64,000 nucleotides of DNA from positions 2,170,001 through 2,234,000 of the forward strand of contig NZ_JANUCO010000001.1 in assembly GCF_024807225.1 (NCBI RefSeq), given 5' to 3'. Positions 38,405 through 48,195 of the stretch are shown here, one piece after another; position 1 is the stretch's first letter, and the number at the start of each line of letters is the position of its first letter. Origin of the DNA: Chryseobacterium ginsenosidimutans (GTDB taxonomy: Bacteria; Bacteroidota; Bacteroidia; Flavobacteriales; Weeksellaceae). Below the pieces are notes generated by a model. It was not told where the DNA came from. It worked only from the letters and a program-made list of their open reading frames with translations, and ran no database searches. A program made the position numbers and the translations under genes.

Positions 38405-41383
38405 ATGAAAACTCAAAATCCATCCAAATATCCTGTTTTTGAAGCCGATCAGGTTTTAAGTCAGAAACACCTGAACCGCGCCGTAAGTTACCTTGAAGAG
38501 CAAGATCGGCTTACCCGTGTCGGAGGCATCGGCATTGGTATTGTCTGTGGTTTGGAAATTTCTCATCCGCAACCGAACCAGATTATCATAAGCTGTGGAA
38601 CGGCGATTACTTCTTTGGGATATCAGATCAATTGGGAAGAAAAAACGTTCAGTTATTATCATCCGATCGAATTATCTGCGGATTTTCTCGCTCCGAAATT
38701 TATCGATGGAGAATATTTGGATCTTACGTTACCTCATGCCAAAAAATATGAGCCGTTAAAAAATTCCATTGAACTTTTACCGACCAATACGCTGGAAGTT
38801 GACCGAATTGCGATCCCGAATAATTTTTTCAAAGATAAAATTGTCATTCTGCTGTTGGAAACTTCGTTAATTGACGAAAAAAACTGTGTAACAACCAATT
38901 GCGACGACAAAGGCAAAAGAATTGAGTTTAAAATAAGACCGTTATTGATTTCCGTTAATCAATTAAATTCTTATCTGTTCCCTGAATATCCGAAAGTGAT
39001 GAATTTTGAAAAAATTTCGTTACCGAGATACAATGTTCCTCACAATCAATTGATAACAGGTTCGGATGTTTTGAATGAATTTAAAAAGAATTTGTCGGAT
39101 TCTGTCATCAGCAATGTTTCAGATAAAATAAGTTTAGCTTACAAAAGTTACAAATCAATCATCAGCAATACCGTTGATTTTAATGTATTGAATAATCCGA
39201 AAACCGCTCTGGAAACGGTGATTAATGCTCATAAAAACAGTATTAATGTACAATATTTATGGGATTGGATGTCGGATATTTCTTCTGCTTACAACGAAAT
39301 TATAGAGTTTAATGAAAGAAATCCCTCTTTATGTTGTGTTGATGAAACGATGTTTCCTTTTCATGTCGTTTTAGGAAAAGTGGATGATAATGATATTAAT
39401 TACCGAACTCCGTTTTTCTCCACTCAAAATAGTTCGTTAAAAAATAATCAGAAAAGAAAAGAACTGTCTTTGTTGTTTGAAAGACTGGTTCATTTGATTA
39501 AATTCTGGAAAGTGCAGAATAACGGCATCAAAGTAACACCTTCAGTTTACGGAGATGTTCCGCTTTCTAAAAAGTCGATTCCCTATTATTACGATCAGAT
39601 TTTAGAGTTAAACAGAAAATGGAGTCCTAAGAAGACAGGGAAAAATAAAAACAACGAGATCCTTTCTTATCATTCCGAAACAGCCAATTACACCAATTTG
39701 GATGTGGTGAAAAAGCCTTTGCTGTATGATATTGAAAAGTTCAATTTCTTTAACATTGAAGGGCATTTAGGCAAAAAATACACTGATGTCGTTGAAGAAT
39801 TAAATATATTAAAAAGCAGCTATAACCTTCCGTTTAAAATCACTGCTTTGAATGCAACTGATTTTGTAGGAAAAGTACTGGATATTTCAAAATTTGAAGG
39901 AAGATGGGACGATCTGGAAACCGATTATGATTTGGCGAGAAAAAGATTATACAACATCACAGAGTTTGTAGTCAATTGGATTACAAGCAATAAAGCAACG
40001 ATTGTTCAGCAAAATTTACTGGCAGCGGAAAGTATTGATAATTTAAAAAATATTTTAAGTCAGATTAAAAACTTATTGCCGAATGATTTGAAAGAGTTTT
40101 TGCCGAATTTCGTTAGTTTTAATCAGGTTTTCAAACAGTTAAATCAAACTTTTTTAATCCACAGATGGTGTATTCAGTTTATAAAACCTCAGTTATCAAC
40201 GACCGCCGAAGATCTGATTGACCGATTTGATGATATTAATGAACTCTTTCTGGAAGATCCGTTTGCGGTAATTTATGAAGAAACTCAGATTCGTTGGCAG
40301 AAGATTTACAAAGATATTTTCTTTTCGACTTTTATACAAAAACATCCCGGAATAGAGCATAAAGCCGGCGTTACAAAAGGCGGAACTTTTATTTTGGTGT
40401 ATGTAGATTCTACGATTTTTAAAGCTGTAAAACCAGTTTTACCTTACACTCAGATCCTGACTTTACTCACGAATTATCAGAACAATTTTACCCAAGTTCC
40501 GACAAGCGTAAAACAGGATATTGAAGCAAGCATCAATTTTAAAGATTACACGACTCAAATCATCACTCCGCCGATTGAAGAGCTTGATAAATGCAAACAG
40601 GAAACCGAAAACATCAAAGCAAACATCCTGAAACTGGCAGATTTTAATATGTCTCCCACGTATACCAAAGAAATGAAATCTTATTTATTGGGAAATCTTT
40701 CTTACGCAATGCAGTTTCAGGTGAGTACAGCGACCGATATTCCTAATCAGCAAATGGTGATTGCAGATTTTTTCCTTCCGTATGTATGTTGCGGCGAAGG
40801 AAGTACGATTGAAATTAAAATTGAAAAAACCGATCCTTCGTCAATTGCGCTGAAAACTTTACAATATTGCAATACCGATGATAAAGAATATGAAGTTGTG
40901 ATAAAAGGAAAATCCGGCGGAACTTTTTCGGGAACGGCGAAAGATGCAATTGTTCAGAAAAGTGATAAATATTTCTTAAAACCGAATCATACATCTCTTA
41001 AAAAAGCCGGAAAATATACTTTACAATATGAAAGTGAAGGCGAACTGAGCAATACACTGGAAATTGAGATTTCCGAGCCTAAAGAAATTGCCAACTGGAG
41101 CGCGATAAGAAATCCGAGAGATGTAAGGGCTTTTGAATTCCTCAATACCGATCAGGAAGACAAGCACGAATATGAGCTCGATTTTGGTGATAAATCTACG
41201 CCATTAATCACCGATGTAAAATCAATAAGATATGTTTTCCCATTCAACGAAAAAACGAAAACATTTACGGTAAATATTAAACAATTAGGCGAAATGTGCG
41301 CAAATACACAACAAATAATCGTAAAAACCGGAGATTTCAACAATCCTGATTTTAATGATAAAGATTTTGATACTCAAAAATAA
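38405..41383 (+). CDS. Large uncharacterised eCIS structural protein (992 aa)
   Basis: It begins PVFEADQVLSQKHLNRAVSYLEEQDRLTRVGGIGIGIVCGLEI and a beta-rich N-terminal domain (to about 130), has a long mainly helical middle (about 200-760), and ends in beta-sandwich-like segments (about 800-985). The ending includes DFGDKSTPLITDVKSIRYVF, which resembles a PKD-type motif. No enzyme motif or signal peptide is seen. Its size, cytoplasmic character and place between the baseplate and tape-measure genes suggest a structural part, possibly the fibre or baseplate-periphery element in the slot where Afp has its Afp13 fibre. I cannot name a family. Confidence 0.6.
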   Translation: MKTQNPSKYPVFEADQVLSQKHLNRAVSYLEEQDRLTRVGGIGIGIVCGLEISHPQPNQIIISCGTAITSLGYQINWEEKTFSYYHPIELSADFLAPKFIDGEYLDLTLPHAKKYEPLKNSIELLPTNTLEVDRIAIPNNFFKDKIVILLLETSLIDEKNCVTTNCDDKGKRIEFKIRPLLISVNQLNSYLFPEYPKVMNFEKISLPRYNVPHNQLITGSDVLNEFKKNLSDSVISNVSDKISLAYKSYKSIISNTVDFNVLNNPKTALETVINAHKNSINVQYLWDWMSDISSAYNEIIEFNERNPSLCCVDETMFPFHVVLGKVDDNDINYRTPFFSTQNSSLKNNQKRKELSLLFERLVHLIKFWKVQNNGIKVTPSVYGDVPLSKKSIPYYYDQILELNRKWSPKKTGKNKNNEILSYHSETANYTNLDVVKKPLLYDIEKFNFFNIEGHLGKKYTDVVEELNILKSSYNLPFKITALNATDFVGKVLDISKFEGRWDDLETDYDLARKRLYNITEFVVNWITSNKATIVQQNLLAAESIDNLKNILSQIKNLLPNDLKEFLPNFVSFNQVFKQLNQTFLIHRWCIQFIKPQLSTTAEDLIDRFDDINELFLEDPFAVIYEETQIRWQKIYKDIFFSTFIQKHPGIEHKAGVTKGGTFILVYVDSTIFKAVKPVLPYTQILTLLTNYQNNFTQVPTSVKQDIEASINFKDYTTQIITPPIEELDKCKQETENIKANILKLADFNMSPTYTKEMKSYLLGNLSYAMQFQVSTATDIPNQQMVIADFFLPYVCCGEGSTIEIKIEKTDPSSIALKTLQYCNTDDKEYEVVIKGKSGGTFSGTAKDAIVQKSDKYFLKPNHTSLKKAGKYTLQYESEGELSNTLEIEISEPKEIANWSAIRNPRDVRAFEFLNTDQEDKHEYELDFGDKSTPLITDVKSIRYVFPFNEKTKTFTVNIKQLGEMCANTQQIIVKTGDFNNPDFNDKDFDTQK

Positions 41384-41407
41384 TAACACCAACTAAAAAC
41401 AAATATC

Positions 41408-42004
41408 ATGGCAACAAGAACTCAGGTAGAAGCAAAAATAGCAGGAATAAACGATGGCGGAAATAATACCGCAGCAGAAGTACGCGACGTGCTCAATAAT
41501 TTGCTGGATTATACAGAAAATGTACCGTTTCCTTCGGTTCAGGACATAGAATTTTTCCATTTCTGGACAGACGATAAACCTGTTTCGGATAAGCTGCAAA
41601 ATATGTTGTGGTATTCTATAAAAGGCATCAAAGATCAATGGATCAATTTTACTTTTACCATAGAAATTAATAAAACATCGGCATCGGCAACTTCCAATGC
41701 TTCGAATAATGTCTATGCTTTTCCGCTGCAGGATAAAGACCTTAAAGCGATAGAATATCTTAAAAACATTGTTCTTCTCAATGAACCGACGGTACGATTT
41801 CTGATTCCTTACACGACGAATGTGAACGATCAATTGATCGATTATCCTCTAAGTACAAGCATTTATTTTCAGGACAATAATATTATTTTCGATTTTAATA
41901 ATAATCTGATGGTTAAAAACAATTCGGAATTGGGAATTGCGACAGGAAAAGCAAGTTCATCTGTTTCATTTCATTATCCTTTTTCCGGTAAAAAGCTTAA
42001 ATAA
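41408..42004 (+). CDS. Uncharacterised eCIS-associated protein (198 aa)
   Basis: This soluble protein starts MATRTQVEAKIAGINDGGNNTAAEVRDVLNNLLDY, a helical opening like those of small tail-fibre or baseplate-attachment proteins. It then becomes beta-rich (NFTFTIEINKTSASATS, TSIYFQDNNIIFDFNNN) and ends SVSFHYPFSGKKLK. I recognise no named family. The operon position, 24 bases after the 992-aa gene and 3 bases before the tape measure, implies a particle component. It could form the distal part or accessory of a short fibre. Confidence 0.5.
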   Translation: MATRTQVEAKIAGINDGGNNTAAEVRDVLNNLLDYTENVPFPSVQDIEFFHFWTDDKPVSDKLQNMLWYSIKGIKDQWINFTFTIEINKTSASATSNASNNVYAFPLQDKDLKAIEYLKNIVLLNEPTVRFLIPYTTNVNDQLIDYPLSTSIYFQDNNIIFDFNNNLMVKNNSELGIATGKASSSVSFHYPFSGKKLK

Positions 42005-42007
42005 ATT

Positions 42008-43489
42008 ATGCATCTTCTCCAGCAACATATCGTAGACGTTCAGTGCTCTTCTCAGCTTTTGGGGAAAGAGATACAGAATTCGTTATCCGATGTTTTGGAG
42101 AAAGATTTTTACCCGAAACTGGAACTTATTTTAGACAAATATTCAATAGAAAATTACGAATGGGAAATAGAAAATATTTTTCTTGATCTGCCGAAAATTT
42201 CTGAGAAAGACTGGAAAAAAGAGCTGGTAAATCAGACATTATTTAAAATTGAAGAATATCTGAAAGATCATTTTCCGGTGTTGGAATTTAATAAAACTAA
42301 AGAAAAATTAGAGCTTTTCGGATTTGAATCACAGACAAAATTTGCCGAAAATTTATTTTTTGACTATTTAAAAACAGGAATTATTGCCGAAAATTCTTAC
42401 TCGAAAAACATAGACGAAATCTTTGAAGCAATAGAAATTTCAGAACTTTTTATTGAAAAAATCATTGCTATTTTTAATGAAAACAGAACTGCGTTACTCA
42501 GATTTTATTTTAATTCTAAAGAATCTTTTAAAGAAAAAATAAGTGCTGAAATTTTAAAATATTCAACCTCAAAACAACCGATTTCTGAAGTAGTAAAAGT
42601 CTTTTTTAATTCTGAAATTAAATTTTCTTCCGTTGCAGAACTTGAAAATTGGTTGAGAAACCAGCAAATTTCTTCTGAAAATAAAGATTTAGAAAACAAA
42701 AATTTACAAAGCAAAGAATCACAAACTAAAAATAATGCGCAAGATGATTTTAATGAAAATGATCGAAATCCAGAGAAACCTGAATCTGATAAAGATGTTT
42801 TAAATAAAGAAAAAAAATCAAATGAAAAAGGCAATGAAAAACCTTCTCTGAATAAGGGGGAAATCACTGAAAACGAGACAGAAAATAGTCTTAACTTTAA
42901 TGAAACTAATGATCAGAATATGAAAAAAGATCAACCTAATATTCCTGAAAATGTGAAGACAGATACTCCCGAATTGCAGATTTCATCGCTTTATATTGAC
43001 AATGCAGGTCTTGTTATTCTGCATCCGTTTCTTTTAAATCTTTTTCAAAAACTGAATTTGTGCAATAATGAGGCCTGGACTGATAAAGAAAGTCAGCACA
43101 AAGCGGTTTTATTGACTCAATATTTAATTACCGGTCAGGAAATTTTCTTTGAAAATGAATTGATTTTAAATAAACTGATTTGCGGCTTTCCGATTGAAAA
43201 TGTGATTAATACAAAGCAAGAAATCAGTGAAGAAGAAAAAGAAATTTGTAATGATCTATTGCATGTTGTTTTAGAATATTGGTCGGTGATGAAAAATTCA
43301 TCAGTAGAAGCGCTCAGAGAAACTTTTTTACAGAGAGCAGGAAAATTATCGCTGTCAGAAGCCCATTCTTGGGAACTGTGGGTAGAAGAAAAAGGAGTAG
43401 ATGTTTTATTAACCAGTTTACCTTGGGGAATTGGTATGATACAAACACCTTGGATGGAAGAATTTTTAATGGTTTATTGGAATTCTTAA
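42008..43489 (+). CDS. eCIS tape-measure protein (CIS_TMP family, Afp14-like)
   Basis: This 493-aa protein has the family N-terminus MHLLQQHIVDVQCSSQLLGK with DVLEKDFYPKLELILDKYS. The conserved C-terminal domain (about 325-493) contains IDNAGLVILHPFLLNLFQKL, HKAVLLTQYLITGQ, RETFLQRAGKLS and LLTSLPWGIGMIQTPWM. Between them (about 225-320) lies a low-complexity Asn/Glu/Lys-rich linker. Proteins of this family set the tube length. The linker is where length would be expected to vary. It lies 3 bases after the 198-aa gene and 45 before the cargo gene. Confidence 0.88.
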   Translation: MHLLQQHIVDVQCSSQLLGKEIQNSLSDVLEKDFYPKLELILDKYSIENYEWEIENIFLDLPKISEKDWKKELVNQTLFKIEEYLKDHFPVLEFNKTKEKLELFGFESQTKFAENLFFDYLKTGIIAENSYSKNIDEIFEAIEISELFIEKIIAIFNENRTALLRFYFNSKESFKEKISAEILKYSTSKQPISEVVKVFFNSEIKFSSVAELENWLRNQQISSENKDLENKNLQSKESQTKNNAQDDFNENDRNPEKPESDKDVLNKEKKSNEKGNEKPSLNKGEITENETENSLNFNETNDQNMKKDQPNIPENVKTDTPELQISSLYIDNAGLVILHPFLLNLFQKLNLCNNEAWTDKESQHKAVLLTQYLITGQEIFFENELILNKLICGFPIENVINTKQEISEEEKEICNDLLHVVLEYWSVMKNSSVEALRETFLQRAGKLSLSEAHSWELWVEEKGVDVLLTSLPWGIGMIQTPWMEEFLMVYWNS

Positions 43490-43534
43490 GATTAAAAATG
43501 CAATTAAACAAAATGGACTGAAAAACCAATTGAG

Positions 43535-46500
43535 ATGGAACAAGCTGAAAAACAAAAACAGACGAGCCCGAAAGCCAAAAATGAGAAGAAAAATTCTTTT
43601 TTTGTGAAGAAAAGCTCACCACTAAAAATTGCATCTAAAAATGATCCTAAAGAAATAGAAGCAGATTCTATTTTGAATTCGTTGGATAAAAACGCTTCTG
43701 CCTCACTTTCATCAAGCAATGGGAACAGGATTAACAGAAAAATTAAGGATGAAACCAAAGATGAAAATGAAGATTTTGATGCTCCAAAATTAGTCGAAGA
43801 AGTGTTGCAGGAATCCGGCGATAGTTTACCCGATGAAGCAGCACGTTATGCAAATCGGTATTTTGCCAACAGTCTGTCGAATATAAAGATACATACGGAT
43901 AGAAAAGCAAATGTAGCAGCAGAAAGCATCAATGCAAGAGCTTTTACCTACAAAAATCATATCGTTTTTAATGCCAATGAATTTAATATAAATACTGCTC
44001 AGGGAAAGAAAATTCTTCTCCATGAGATTGTGCATATCATTCAAAATCATTCTGCTAACAATAAGATCTACAGATATAGTATAGAAAAAAGTAATGATGA
44101 TAAGATAAAAGAAATACAGGCAGGAGAATTAATCAATATTAATGTGACCGATTTTGATTTACCAAAAGACAAAGGAGACGTAAAAGATAAATATGATGCC
44201 TATGTTGGGCAGCTTTTTTCGGTTGTAGAATTAAGCAACGCCAATAATAAAAGGACATTTCATGATACAAGACGTTTAGATTTATTAAATAAATGGAAAA
44301 CCAAAGTTGCTTGGGATAATATAGACGAAAGCCAGCTTAATGATGCACAGAAGAAAATTTATTATACTGTAAAAGCATCTTTAGATCAAAAAGATATTAA
44401 AGACGGAGCTGAAAACTATAAAAAATGGACTAATAATATTGACCACATTATAGAATTGCAGTTAGCCGGAAGTGATGGTATAGACAATTTGCAAATATTG
44501 CCAAGTGACCCAAACCAGAAATCGGGTAGAGCGATTAATGAAACCATTGGAAAAATAACAGATGATTTCAAAAATGCTAAGGGTGCAAATTATTACAAAA
44601 CATCAAATCAGCAGTTAAAAATTAATATTCAGTCGGTTGCCTTTACGGGTACGTCTTTTCCAGATATAAATGGGGTTGTGTTTCCTGTAGAAACACAATT
44701 GCAAAATTTTAAAGGAAAAAAGGAAATTAAAAAAAATACATTAAAATTTCAGGCAGGAAGCAACAAAGCAGAGGCAGAAGTAGAAGAAGACAAACTGAAA
44801 AAAGATAAATTCGAAGAACTTACGCAAACTACGATTAATAAAAGCTTTTCGAGATTTATACCTCTAATTTATATTGATAATGTAGGCGAAAAAGGGAAGG
44901 GCTTTCACGGGAAATTCAATCATCAGATGGGAAGTAGAAAATTACCCATAGATATGAAGAATAATTCGGCGGTTATGATACTCAAAAGCGATGCAGAAAA
45001 TAATCTGAAATTTTCTCCTGCTGAAAAAAAGCTTGCAGAGAATGCCATTACGTTTTATTATCCTTATCTAAGTCCCGGAAAAATAACTTCATTAAAAGAA
45101 ACTAACGGAGAAATTTCTGGTACGGCAAAAATATATCCTTCCGTAAAATTTATTAAAGAATTGGATATTCATTTTTCTAAAGATGAATTTAAAATATCTA
45201 AAGACATAAAAATAACTTCTCCCATTCAAGGTTTAAAAGTTACAGAATCTAATATCTCGCTTAATCTTTTTCCTGATTTTAAAGCTCAGGGAAGCATTTC
45301 GTTTGCTGTAGGAAATGAGAAAAAACCGCTTATGAAAGGGAAAATAGATGCAGGTGTAGACACTTCCGGATTTTTTGCCAAAGGAGAAGGTGAGTTTTTT
45401 ATACCTAATGTAGATGAAGCCAAAGCAAAAATTGAATATAAAAAAATAGATAATAAATATTCTTTGCTGGCGAATGTAAATGCAAAAATTACTTCAAAAA
45501 ATAATAAATTCTTAAAGGGAGGAAACATTGATGCGACTTACAGAGATGGAAAAGTTGAGGCAACAGGAAATATCGATTTAGACATTCCAAACACCAAAAA
45601 TACCAATATAAAAGTACAGTATAGTAATAGTAATTGGCTCATCAAAGGAAAAACAACTGTTGCAGTTCCTAAAATAAATGATGTGACTTTGGATATTATG
45701 TATGATTTAGGAAAAAATAAACTGACAGGAATCGGAGAAACCGACTTCACATACAAATCATTTAAAGGTCATATTAAAATAAAATATGATGACGGAAAAG
45801 TTTCCGGTGACGGAACATTGGATGTCACCAAAGGAAAAATAAAAGGAAATGCTGCGGTAAAACTAAGCCCGAATGGAAATCTTTCCGGAGAAGGAAATAT
45901 CACCTTACAACTGAAAAAGGATATTGAAGGAACAGCAGGAATTATTTTTGATGAAAAAGGGAAATTTACGGTAAAAGGAAAAATAAAAGTATTAAAACCT
46001 TACACTTTATTTACCGGCAAAAATTTTGAAAAAATGTTGCTGAATCAATCGAAAAGTTTCCCGTTACCCGGAGTTTCAGCAGGTCCTATTGGTGTACAAT
46101 TGGAAATAAAACTGGTCTCCATGTTCAAAGCGGGAATAGGTCCTGCAGAATTACGGGATATTGAAATTGACGCTCAGTTTAATCCTTTTGAAGATGATAA
46201 AAATCCGTCGTTTAAGTTTTCTACGAACCTGAATATTGCGGCATTTGCAGAGCTTTCGGCTTCTATTCAGGCAAGTATCGTGCTTGATGCTCTTATTGCT
46301 AATCTGAAAGGAGGAATAAAAGTAACAGGAATTATGAGGCTGAATGCAGGGATAAATACTAAATTAACAGTAGAGTATGCTAATGACGTTTTTGTGGTCA
46401 GTTCTGATCTGTCGGCATTTTTAGCACTTCTTTTATTATTAAATATAGAAGGCATTGTTGAAGCTAATATTGCAGAAGGCTATCTTGGACATTGGGAAAA

Positions 46501-46696
46501 AAGCTGGCTATTGAAACAGTTTTCTTATTCACCTCCAGGATTGAATGTGGGAGTCAGTCTGCCAATCAGATATGCTTCAAATGAGCCATTTAAATATCCG
46601 TCTATTAATGATTTTAAAATCATCGAACCTAAATTAGACTCGGAAAGTATGACAAAAGATACGGTAGGCAAAACCGGAGATGAAAAAAAGAAATAA
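43535..46696 (+). CDS. eCIS cargo/effector: DUF4157 domain, HNH-like nuclease motif and long beta-repeat region
   Basis: This is a 1053-aa protein without a signal peptide. The N-terminal lysine-rich lead contains the eCIS motif KNDPKEIEADSIL. DUF4157 (the 'eCIS core' domain) covers about 99-171, with NIKIHTDRKANVAAESINARAFTY and the zinc-protease-like LLHEIVHIIQNH (His163, Glu164, His167). An HNH-endonuclease-like stretch follows at about 300-332: NIDHIIELQLAGSDGIDNLQ and then SDPNQKSGR, with Asp303-His304, Asn318 and Asn327. Residues about 480-880 are repeated beta-strands of the type GNIDLDIPN...GKVSGDGTLDVTKGKIKGNAAV, and about 880-1040 holds hydrophobic, amphipathic segments. Being inside the operon it is the probable payload; the nuclease reading rests on motif spacing only. 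Confidence 0.72.
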   Translation: MEQAEKQKQTSPKAKNEKKNSFFVKKSSPLKIASKNDPKEIEADSILNSLDKNASASLSSSNGNRINRKIKDETKDENEDFDAPKLVEEVLQESGDSLPDEAARYANRYFANSLSNIKIHTDRKANVAAESINARAFTYKNHIVFNANEFNINTAQGKKILLHEIVHIIQNHSANNKIYRYSIEKSNDDKIKEIQAGELININVTDFDLPKDKGDVKDKYDAYVGQLFSVVELSNANNKRTFHDTRRLDLLNKWKTKVAWDNIDESQLNDAQKKIYYTVKASLDQKDIKDGAENYKKWTNNIDHIIELQLAGSDGIDNLQILPSDPNQKSGRAINETIGKITDDFKNAKGANYYKTSNQQLKINIQSVAFTGTSFPDINGVVFPVETQLQNFKGKKEIKKNTLKFQAGSNKAEAEVEEDKLKKDKFEELTQTTINKSFSRFIPLIYIDNVGEKGKGFHGKFNHQMGSRKLPIDMKNNSAVMILKSDAENNLKFSPAEKKLAENAITFYYPYLSPGKITSLKETNGEISGTAKIYPSVKFIKELDIHFSKDEFKISKDIKITSPIQGLKVTESNISLNLFPDFKAQGSISFAVGNEKKPLMKGKIDAGVDTSGFFAKGEGEFFIPNVDEAKAKIEYKKIDNKYSLLANVNAKITSKNNKFLKGGNIDATYRDGKVEATGNIDLDIPNTKNTNIKVQYSNSNWLIKGKTTVAVPKINDVTLDIMYDLGKNKLTGIGETDFTYKSFKGHIKIKYDDGKVSGDGTLDVTKGKIKGNAAVKLSPNGNLSGEGNITLQLKKDIEGTAGIIFDEKGKFTVKGKIKVLKPYTLFTGKNFEKMLLNQSKSFPLPGVSAGPIGVQLEIKLVSMFKAGIGPAELRDIEIDAQFNPFEDDKNPSFKFSTNLNIAAFAELSASIQASIVLDALIANLKGGIKVTGIMRLNAGINTKLTVEYANDVFVVSSDLSAFLALLLLLNIEGIVEANIAEGYLGHWEKSWLLKQFSYSPPGLNVGVSLPIRYASNEPFKYPSINDFKIIEPKLDSESMTKDTVGKTGDEKKK

Positions 46697-46706
46697 TATA
46701 ACAGAT

Positions 46707-47988
46707 ATGCCATTTAAAATATTAAAATCTTACATCATTCAGCAACTTCTCTCTTTGGAAGAAGAGCAGGAAGAATATGATTTTCAGAACTCATTTTCTG
46801 AAATTTTAAAAAGAGAAACAACGCATGAAGAAGCGGTAATTTTATTAATAACTTTAGTTTCCTCATGTATTGCCGCATTTTTTTGATGATATTATTAAAG
46901 AGCTTTATCCCGAAGGCGGAGAATTTCCGGAATTGGGAGGTATTCGGTTGGAAAATCACAGAGGAATGTTGCCAACCGGAGAAACGGCACAGTATATTTT
47001 AGCAAAAGAAAATATTGAAAAACGTTTACAAATTCAACAATTTTTTGACACCACTCATTGGTTTTTCAAAGAACAGATAATCACCATAGATGCTGTAAAA
47101 CAGGGCGAACCTTTAATGAGCGGAAGACTTATTTTAAAATCTGAAACGGTACATTTATTATTATACGGAGAAAAATTAAAACCGAAATTCAGTCCCGATT
47201 TTCCGGCTAAAGAAGTTTTTACCCAATTAGAATGGCAGGATTTGGTGGTAAATGCTACTGTTCAGAACCAAATTCATCAGATGAGACTTTGGGTAAAGCA
47301 TCATCAGACATTACGGGAAAACTGGGGAATCGGGAAACACCTTCTTCCGGGATACAGAGCTTTATTTTACGGTCCTTCCGGAACGGGAAAAACACTTACG
47401 GCAACTTTATTGGGGAAAGAATTTCAACGCGAAGTTTATCGCATCGATTTGTCACAGGTTGTTTCTAAATATATTGGAGAAACAGAAAAAAATCTTGAAA
47501 AAATCTTTACGCAAGCAGAAAATAAAAACTGGATATTGATTTTTGACGAAGCAGATGCCCTGTTTGGAAAACGTACGCAAACCAAATCTTCAAATGACCG
47601 GTATGCGAATCAGGAAGTGAGTTATTTGCTGCAAAGAGTAGAAAATTTCAATGGATTAATCATTCTTACGACAAATTTTAAAAACAATATTGACGATGCT
47701 TTTCTCAGACGATTCAATTGCTTAATCAGCTATAGTAAGCCCGATGCCGACGAAAGATTTCTATTATGGCAAAAAATGATTCCTGAAAATACTACTTTAG
47801 AAGATGTTGATATTCTTCGTAAAATTGCCACCAATTATGACTTAACCGGAGCTCAGATTGTTTCCGTTGTTGCTTACGCTTGTTTGCAGGCAATTGAAGA
47901 AAAAGTTTCGATCCTTAAAAATGCTTTTTTATTAAAAGGTATAGAAGCTGAATATCTGAAAGAAGAGAGAGCATTTGCTTATTTGTAA
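46707..47988 (+). pseudogene. eCIS AAA+ ATPase (Afp15/Pvc15-like), split at a T7 run
   Basis: The N-terminal part (from MPFKILKSYIIQQLLSLEEE, 46707) ends in a stop at 46884-46886, directly after a run of seven T (46878-46884). The rest is open in the +1 frame from 46870 and has no good start. With six T the sequence reads ...VSSCIAAFFDDIIKELYPEGGEFPELGGIR without a break, the normal Afp15-type opening before GMLPTGETAQYILA. The ATPase core has Walker A GPSGTGKT, Walker B ILIFDEADALFGKR, sensor TTNF and arginine finger region LRRFNC. Afp15-type ATPases help particle assembly or cargo loading. Total restored length about 427 aa. Confidence 0.85.
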
Positions 47989-48097
47989 TTTTCTAATTCA
48001 TTCATTTGTAGAATGCTGTAATTGTCTTACGATGTTAAATAACTCATGTTTTAAATCTTTTGTGACAGGAAAAAAGCTTAAATAAAGTGTATTATTT

Positions 48098-48138
48098 ACA
48101 AAAAAAAGAGCAGAGACTTAAAAAGCTCCTGCTCATTT
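48098..48138 (-). terminator. Terminator of the CsbD-like gene (minus strand)
   Basis: GAGCAGAGACTT and AAGCTCCTGCTC pair with 10 of 12 positions matching; on the minus strand the stem is followed by eight T. It lies between the convergent ATPase gene and the CsbD-like gene, so it may also stop the eCIS operon. Confidence 0.55.
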
Positions 48139-48195
48139 CTATTAAAACCCTTTAAAAATATATGTACTAATTTTCGGATTTTAATAATAAGATTA

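Noticed and set aside
46870..47988. ATPase starting at TTG 46870
   Set aside because: The conserved N-terminus is in the upstream frame and joins exactly at the T7 run.
25089..47988. Prophage
   Set aside because: No head, portal, terminase, integrase, replication or lysis gene is present; gp25/VgrG/PAAR/DUF4157 content fits an eCIS.
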